From assembly GCA_019321725.1 (NCBI GenBank), contig CM033113.1, positions 7,440,001 to 7,504,000 on the forward strand: a stretch of 64,000 bases of DNA, written 5' to 3'. Below are positions 58,860 through 64,000 of the stretch, piece after piece (the stretch's first letter is position 1; each line of letters starts with the position of its first letter). The position numbers and the translations under genes are program-made. The DNA comes from Paulownia fortunei (Eukaryota > Streptophyta > Magnoliopsida > Lamiales > Paulowniaceae). Below the pieces are notes generated by a model that did not search any database, was not told the origin of the DNA, and saw only the letters and a program-made list of their open reading frames with translations.

Positions 58860-60850
58860 AAATTTTTTTTGAAAATAATTTAAATAAAACAAAAAAAAAT
58901 TATATGATGTTAAAATCTCGTATATAATTTTTTAAGATTATTTATTAATATAATTATTAATTTTTATTTTTATTCATGTTTTAATATGATTACATTATAT
59001 TAAGTTGTTTTTTTATATTTCCAATAGATATATATAAATTTATAAGATAATATAATTTCTATTGATAATCTTCACATATAAATATATTTTTTTATATTTA
59101 AAAAATTTCTATTGATGTATCTTAAATTTTAATGATAAATTTTGTTATGTGTGTTGATTTTTTTTCAAATTATCCAAAATAATACCTAAATTATGAATAT
59201 TAAGAGCTAATGAATAATTTTCGAATCCTAATTTTTTTACTATGCTCTGGACCTCTGTTTTTTCTTTCTGTTTTTTTTTTTTAGATCGTCACTTGATTGT
59301 GCCAATATACTAAATGTTTATTAAATACAATCTTATTGTTCTTTATCAAAAAAATTAAATCCATTTAATGAGTCTATGTCAAAATATATATTTAAATGAG
59401 GAAATAAACAGATCAAATACCAAACTGAGTGGTTCAATTCATTTAAATCCAAAATTGACGCTTTATAATTATAAATAAAATTCTATTTGTTTAAATTCAA
59501 AGTAGTGATTCTTAGTTATAAATTTTATTATTTTATGTTGCATTTCATATACACTCCCTTTTAATACCTATTTTGAAATTGCTAATTATACATCACACTC
59601 ATTCAGCAAATCCCAATTGAAACTTTATCCCAAACTTCATATTAGTCGAAACTGAATTATATATTGATCATTTCTATAATTTATTTGGATATAAAATCAT
59701 ATATTAATTTAACAATAATATTGAATTTTGATCAAGGATTTTAGTGGGGGAAAATAGAAGGAAAGGGGAAGAAAAACAGAGAATTACATAATTTAAAACG
59801 ACAAAAATATTTTTCTTAATCCTTTTTTTATTAAAATCCAAAATCCCAATACAAATCTCGAGTGCAAAAAAAAAAAAAAAAAAAAAATTACTCTTTGATT
59901 TTTTATCTAATAGTTTGATAATTAAGCTCGTTCATGCAAATTAAAATTAATATTGCAAACTTATCCATAAATTAGTTATTATATCTCAAATTTTTGTTCG
60001 CCCACGATAATAATTAGTTTTCTATTAGCATACATGATCAATACTCACGAAATTAATTCCACAATAACTCAAACAATTATTTTTGATACACTATGAAATA
60101 GTCTAACTCTTCTTATTTCTCCCACCCTATTGTCCATTACTCAGTAGAGATTTGAGTCGACTCCATTGGAAACGCTTCTCAAAACACACCAATAGGTATT
60201 CCAAATACGTATGCGCATAAGTGCACATCCTAAGACTAACAAAAGAATAATTTGTGTCTGATATAAACCTAGTGTTACATAATATTTTGAGCATTTTTTA
60301 TAAATAGAGTTTTAATATTGCCCCACAATAAAAAAAACAAAAAAACAATAGCTCTACAATTGCCCTTTTTATCCCCAAAAGGAACACATTGGGGAAAAAA
60401 AAGAAAAGAAAAAAAAAAGGTGGAAATCTTAATAGGGATATTCATTCATATAAAATGTTGTGTAACAGACGATCTGATAGATGTTTATTTTATTATATTT
60501 TTTAATTATTAAAAAAAATATTATATTCAATGATGTGGATTGATCGTACATATCAACATATATTTTATATAAATTATATATATGTGTGTGAAGGAGGGGA
60601 GCTAGAAAATGAATATTTGGAGGGGGAATTTTTGTTTTTTTAAATTAATAAATAAGAGATATTTTTTATTATTTAGAAAGATAAATTTTTAAAAATTAAT
60701 ATTAAATTTATATTAATTTTTAAAAAATTGAAATTGAGAAGGGTGACCGTCTCTAACTCTGCCACTGTATGTGTGTGAGTGTATGTATATATATATATAT
60801 ATATAATAAGATATACATTTAATACATATACCCGAGTAAAATCATTTGAA
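58860..60850. other. AT-rich intergenic spacer
   Basis: No gene is recognised. It contains an A homopolymer at about 59868-59887, (AT)n near 60787-60805 and a possible decayed element edge around 60590-60770 (gtgaccgtctctaactctgcc). Nothing readable as protein. Confidence 0.55.
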
Positions 60851-60860
60851 TACTTGGCAC

Positions 60861-60903
60861 TGCCGCGTCAAATTAAGGGGTAGTGCTAAATGCCACGTCA
60901 AAT
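60861..60903 (+). promoter_or_regulatory. Paired TGCC(G/A)CGTCAAAT elements upstream of EMC8/9
   Basis: tgccgcgtcaaat (60861-60873) and tgccacgtcaaat (60891-60903) are near-identical, 30 bp apart. They contain ACGT/CGTCA cores that bZIP factors can bind. They lie about 180-220 bp before the ATG at 61082. Regulatory function is inference. Confidence 0.35.
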
Positions 60904-61081
60904 ATCTACCTTATTATTATTAATATTTTTTTTATTTACAGAACATGATTTTCAAGTGCAACGTAGGATTCCAAATCCGAGACAAGAAACCTACACCCCT
61001 GCCTCACCTACTTCTCTTTGTGTTATTCAGCGCCTCGAATTTCTTCGTAGCAGACCTAGATTAATTCTGGGTCACCGAATC

Positions 61082-62588
61082 ATGGGTGGTGAATCGCGGT
61101 ACGAGATCCACCAGAACGCCTACATAAAGCTGGTCCTCCACGCCCTAAAGCACCGGACCTCCGGCGTCAACGCCGTCCTCCTCGGCCGCTCCGCCGGCAC
61201 CGGCGCTGCAGTGGAGATCGTCGATTCCGTACCCCTCTTCCACTCCCAGATCGGCCTCCTTCCTCCCCTCGAAATTGCGCTCATTATGGTCAGTCAGTCA
61301 ATACCGAACACTTCCCACTGCTTTATTATTAAGTAAATTATCTTTTTTGTTGAAATTTGAACATTTGGGTTTGGAAACTGATAGATAGAGGAGTATTATG
61401 GAGAAAAAGGCTTGAGCATCGTGGGTTATTTTCATGCTAACGAGAGGTACGATGATTTCGAGCTTGCGAGTGTGGCTAAGAATATTGGGGATCATATAAG
61501 TCGGTATTTTCCTCAGGCCGCCTTGCTTTTGGTACGTTTTCTTCCGTTGAATTTGTTTGATAAGTCCTCAGAAGCTTGAAATTTAGCCTGTGGATAACTT
61601 TTTGATGCTTTAAATTTGTGATTTTTCAGTTGGATAATAAAAAGCTCGAGTCTTTACCTAAGGGGAAAGACCGAAGCCCAGTGATGCAGGTAATTTGTGC
61701 TACAATTTTAACCAGCCGTGTTAAATATTTTATTTGTTATTTTTGAGTGCTGACAAAGAGATCTCCTTTATATGATTTAAACTATTGCCTGTAATTGTTT
61801 AGTTATCCTTTGGCTGGTAAGTCATTGAGACTGGGCAATGAGCTTTAAAACTTTTATCACAACTAGCTTGAATCAATCGATTAATAATTGCAATTAACGT
61901 CTAAAACTTCAGCTACTGATGCCATAAGAGTTAAAAGTTCACCAAGCTTATCTATTGAAAATTTATTTTTCTAAATTATAGATAATTTAGAAATGATAAA
62001 AGGAATGCAATCAATCTGACGAGCAATTTAACAATGTGCATAGCACTTGCTTGTGGCTAGTATCATAAACATATTAACTCTATATACTTTTCTAATTCAA
62101 ACAGCCTCGCACATATTATCCTACTGTTTAGAAGTTGCCTTGTCCATTTGTTGTGTTGCATCATTGTTCTGCCTTTAGTCTCAATTTTGTAGTACGATTC
62201 TGTGTGTGTGGAGGTGGGGAGGGCTAAAGATGTACCTTGAGTTACTATGAGATTCAAATTGGATTTATATCCCACTCTATTGCTCAGCTTTATACCAAGG
62301 ATGCATCTAGCAGTTGGAAGCTAGTTAGATCAGAGGGAAGCAACCAGCTCACTGTCAAGGAGCCTTCAGCAAATATAGTGCTTTTGGATTACATCTCATC
62401 CGAGAAATGGAAAGACATTACAGACTTTGATGACCACCTGGATGACATCAGCAAGTAAGTACCATTTACTAGTCTCCTCTAATTATCAGTATTTTAATGG
62501 CTGTTTTGTGGTCCATCATATTGAAACTGATGGCTGAAATTTACAATGTTCTTGTAGGGACTGGCTGAACTCGGAACTTTTTAAATAA
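61082..62588 (+). CDS. ER membrane protein complex subunit 8/9 homologue
   Basis: Five exons: 61082-61288, 61385-61531, 61630-61689, 62288-62454, 62558-62588, giving 203 aa with consistent phases. The protein is the UPF0172/EMC8-EMC9 family: YEIHQNAYIKLVLHALKH and VNAVLLGRSAGTGAAVEIVD at the N-terminus, SIVGYFHANERYDDFELASV in the centre, and ISSEKWKDITDFDDHLDDIS near the end. It is an MPN-like fold lacking the JAMM metal-binding signature, so a structural subunit. EMC inserts tail-anchored and multispanning proteins into the ER membrane; EMC8/9 is a cytosolic-face subunit. Exon 1 is notably GC-rich against its surroundings, usual for first exons. No lesion was found. Confidence 0.94.
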
Positions 62589-63285
62589 GCTTCAAAGGTT
62601 TCAAGCTTATGTACTAAATGTAAGAAGTGCTGCTTGATACCCTTCACTCAGTTACAGAGTTTTTGTAAGACTAGTTTTATATATCATGTTTTGATGGTTA
62701 AATTTTTGACACTTGCCATATCTGAATATTAATTCATCTCTTCTGAGATTCGTAGTATTTCTTTAAAGAAACCTAAAATTCCATATTCGGTCCCCACTCT
62801 TTTTTTGTTTTTTTGGTTAAATTTTCTGTTCTCACGTCACAAGCTCTGGGGTTGTTTGAGTTGTTCATCATAAGTTCATGTAGTTTGATTAATTCACCAA
62901 TTATGTCTAAAATCATTGATCATAAGGAGGATGTCATTCAACACCACAGTTGAGTGTTGTGGGTGCTTTTGATGACAATTTAGTATCACAAGTGGTATTG
63001 GTGCTTTTGATGACGACTTGACACCACAAGTGAAACCAACTTCTCAACACAGACCTGAACCTTAGAATTCTTCTTATTCATTAATCATTAGAACCATTAT
63101 TGTGCTCTTACTTATTCCCTCCCTCAAAGCGATGCTCCCCACCGAATGTCCTGCCTACCGCCTGAATTCTCAGCCTCCCATCTGATTTAACTTTCGATTA
63201 AGTGAACCTTTTCCCTTTTTTTTTTTTTTTAGTTGTGCAAAAGTTTCTCTCATTTCTTATATCGTTTGGTATTGTTGTAGTAATT

Positions 63286-63313
63286 TTCTTCTTCTTCTTC
63301 TTCTTCTTCTTTA
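63286..63313 (+). repeat. (CTT)n microsatellite
   Basis: About nine uninterrupted CTT/TTC triplets. Confidence 0.95.
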
Positions 63314-63436
63314 GCTGTATCTGGATGCACGTCTTTCTTCTGCTACATTTTTTATTGTGAAATTTTCAAATCGATTTGTTGTATTGATAGGGTCCAAGTG
63401 AAGTAGGACCGGTTTTAATAGCTAACTAAGAATGTG

Positions 63437-63890
63437 TTTGGGGTGAGATTATGAACTTCTTAATATATAAAATATCTATATAGTAATAAGATGTCCTGAA
63501 GTGTGTTCTAAAATTTTTAGTAGAGAAAACTTGGGAATGTTTATTTTGGGTGAAGTATGGGAGAATGTATTGGAAAATATGATTTATTAGGAGAAAAATG
63601 CATTGAAAAATATGATTTATTAGGAGAAAAAGGTATTGAAAAACGTGATATATATTTAGATATGTTTTAGCAGAATAAATTGAGAATGAAAATGAAAGTT
63701 TCTTTAAAAAAAGTAATAAGAGTCTAATTTATTTTTAATATCTCAACAAACTCTTAAAATTTCGATCATGTTAATTATAAAACTACTGTTACGACTATCT
63801 TATAAATTTTATATTATATTTTATTCAAATACTTAGAGAGTTTATTTTTTAAATAAGATTTAGTATCTTATAAATTCCAAAAGTGTGGGA
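63437..63890 (+). repeat. Dispersed non-coding repeat, copy 2
   Basis: It starts gtttggggtgagattatga and ends in AT-rich blocks (aaataagatttagtatctt, ataaattcc) that match, in reverse orientation, the segment at about 26225-26580. A 33-bp tandem repeat is embedded in it. The family is unassigned; a non-autonomous DNA element is the likeliest explanation. Confidence 0.35.
63568..63650 (+). repeat. 33-bp tandem repeat, about 2.5 copies
   Basis: Units begin at 63568, 63601 and 63634 with the core atatgatttattaggagaaa; units 1 and 2 differ at only a few bases and unit 3 is partial. Confidence 0.85.
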
Positions 63891-64000
63891 TCTTACAATG
63901 TCTTTTAAATATACTTATCCAATCACTTTCTGAAACGAAATTTAGCTGACCAATTACAAAATCCTAATATTGAACCCTTTTTAATAGTTTGATTTGCTAA

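Larger units (their letters stand above)
62600..64000. other. Intergenic to the right edge, repeat-rich
   Basis: This holds a degenerate tandem pair (ggtgcttttgatgac units at about 62967 and 63000), a T-run, a CTT microsatellite (63286-63313), a 33-bp tandem repeat (63568-63650) and DNA resembling the repeat near 26225. No gene is recognised. Confidence 0.6.

Noticed and set aside
60590..60770. Possible transposon edge near gtgaccgtctctaactctgcc
   Set aside because: The similarity to element termini is impressionistic; no paired terminus was found.
1..64000. tRNA, rRNA, CRISPR arrays, organelle DNA insertions
   Set aside because: No cloverleaf, conserved rRNA core, spaced direct repeats or plastid/mitochondrial gene sequence was recognised on either strand.

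Overview
The window is nuclear DNA from a flowering plant, most likely an asterid eudicot. The evidence is GT-AG intron-split genes, AT-rich intergenic DNA full of homopolymers and microsatellites, plant-only families (ABCG26-type pollen transporter, DIV-like MYB, YELLOW LEAF 1-type chloroplast protein, GBF-interacting protein family), and GDSL enzymes resembling acetylajmalan esterase. The species cannot be fixed from sequence alone. No rRNA, tRNA, CRISPR array or intact transposon was recognised.

Layout, left to right. 1-2.8 kb: intergenic. 3.0-4.9 kb (+): GDSL esterase/lipase copy A. 6.8-12.6 kb (+): WW-domain FNBP4-like gene with a one-base frameshift in exon 3. 13.6-16.6 kb (-): YELLOW LEAF 1-like thylakoid/chloroplast protein with an intron in its 5' UTR. 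17.5-20.9 kb: AT-rich spacer. 21.0-21.2 kb (-): small serine-rich-family protein. 22.8-24.4 kb (-): membrane RING-H2 E3 ligase. 24.4-28.4 kb: AT-rich repeat-like spacer. 28.6-31.4 kb (+): spliceosome factor CWC15. 32.4-35.1 kb (-): TMEM245/AI-2E-family membrane protein. 36.1-39.2 kb (-): ABCG26-like half transporter with a probable one-base deletion in exon 6. 40.7-43.8 kb (+): CCDC22 homologue. 44.4-45.8 kb (-): two-repeat MYB. 47.1-49.0 kb (-): GDSL copy B, nearly identical to copy A and inverted to it. 50.5-58.5 kb (-): decayed multi-exon GBF-interacting-protein-1-like gene. 61.1-62.6 kb (+): EMC8/9 subunit of the ER membrane protein complex.

There is no operon-like logic here: most genes are unrelated single-copy housekeeping loci. 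The unusual parts are (i) the inverted GDSL pair about 42 kb apart, whose exons and introns are almost identical while the flanks have diverged; (ii) an unprocessed pseudogene of the GIP1-like family carrying several independent lesions; and (iii) single-base frameshifts in two otherwise well-preserved genes, which may be assembly errors or real lesions. Exon coordinates were worked out by hand from splice sites, reading phase and remembered family conservation; no alignment or database search was run.
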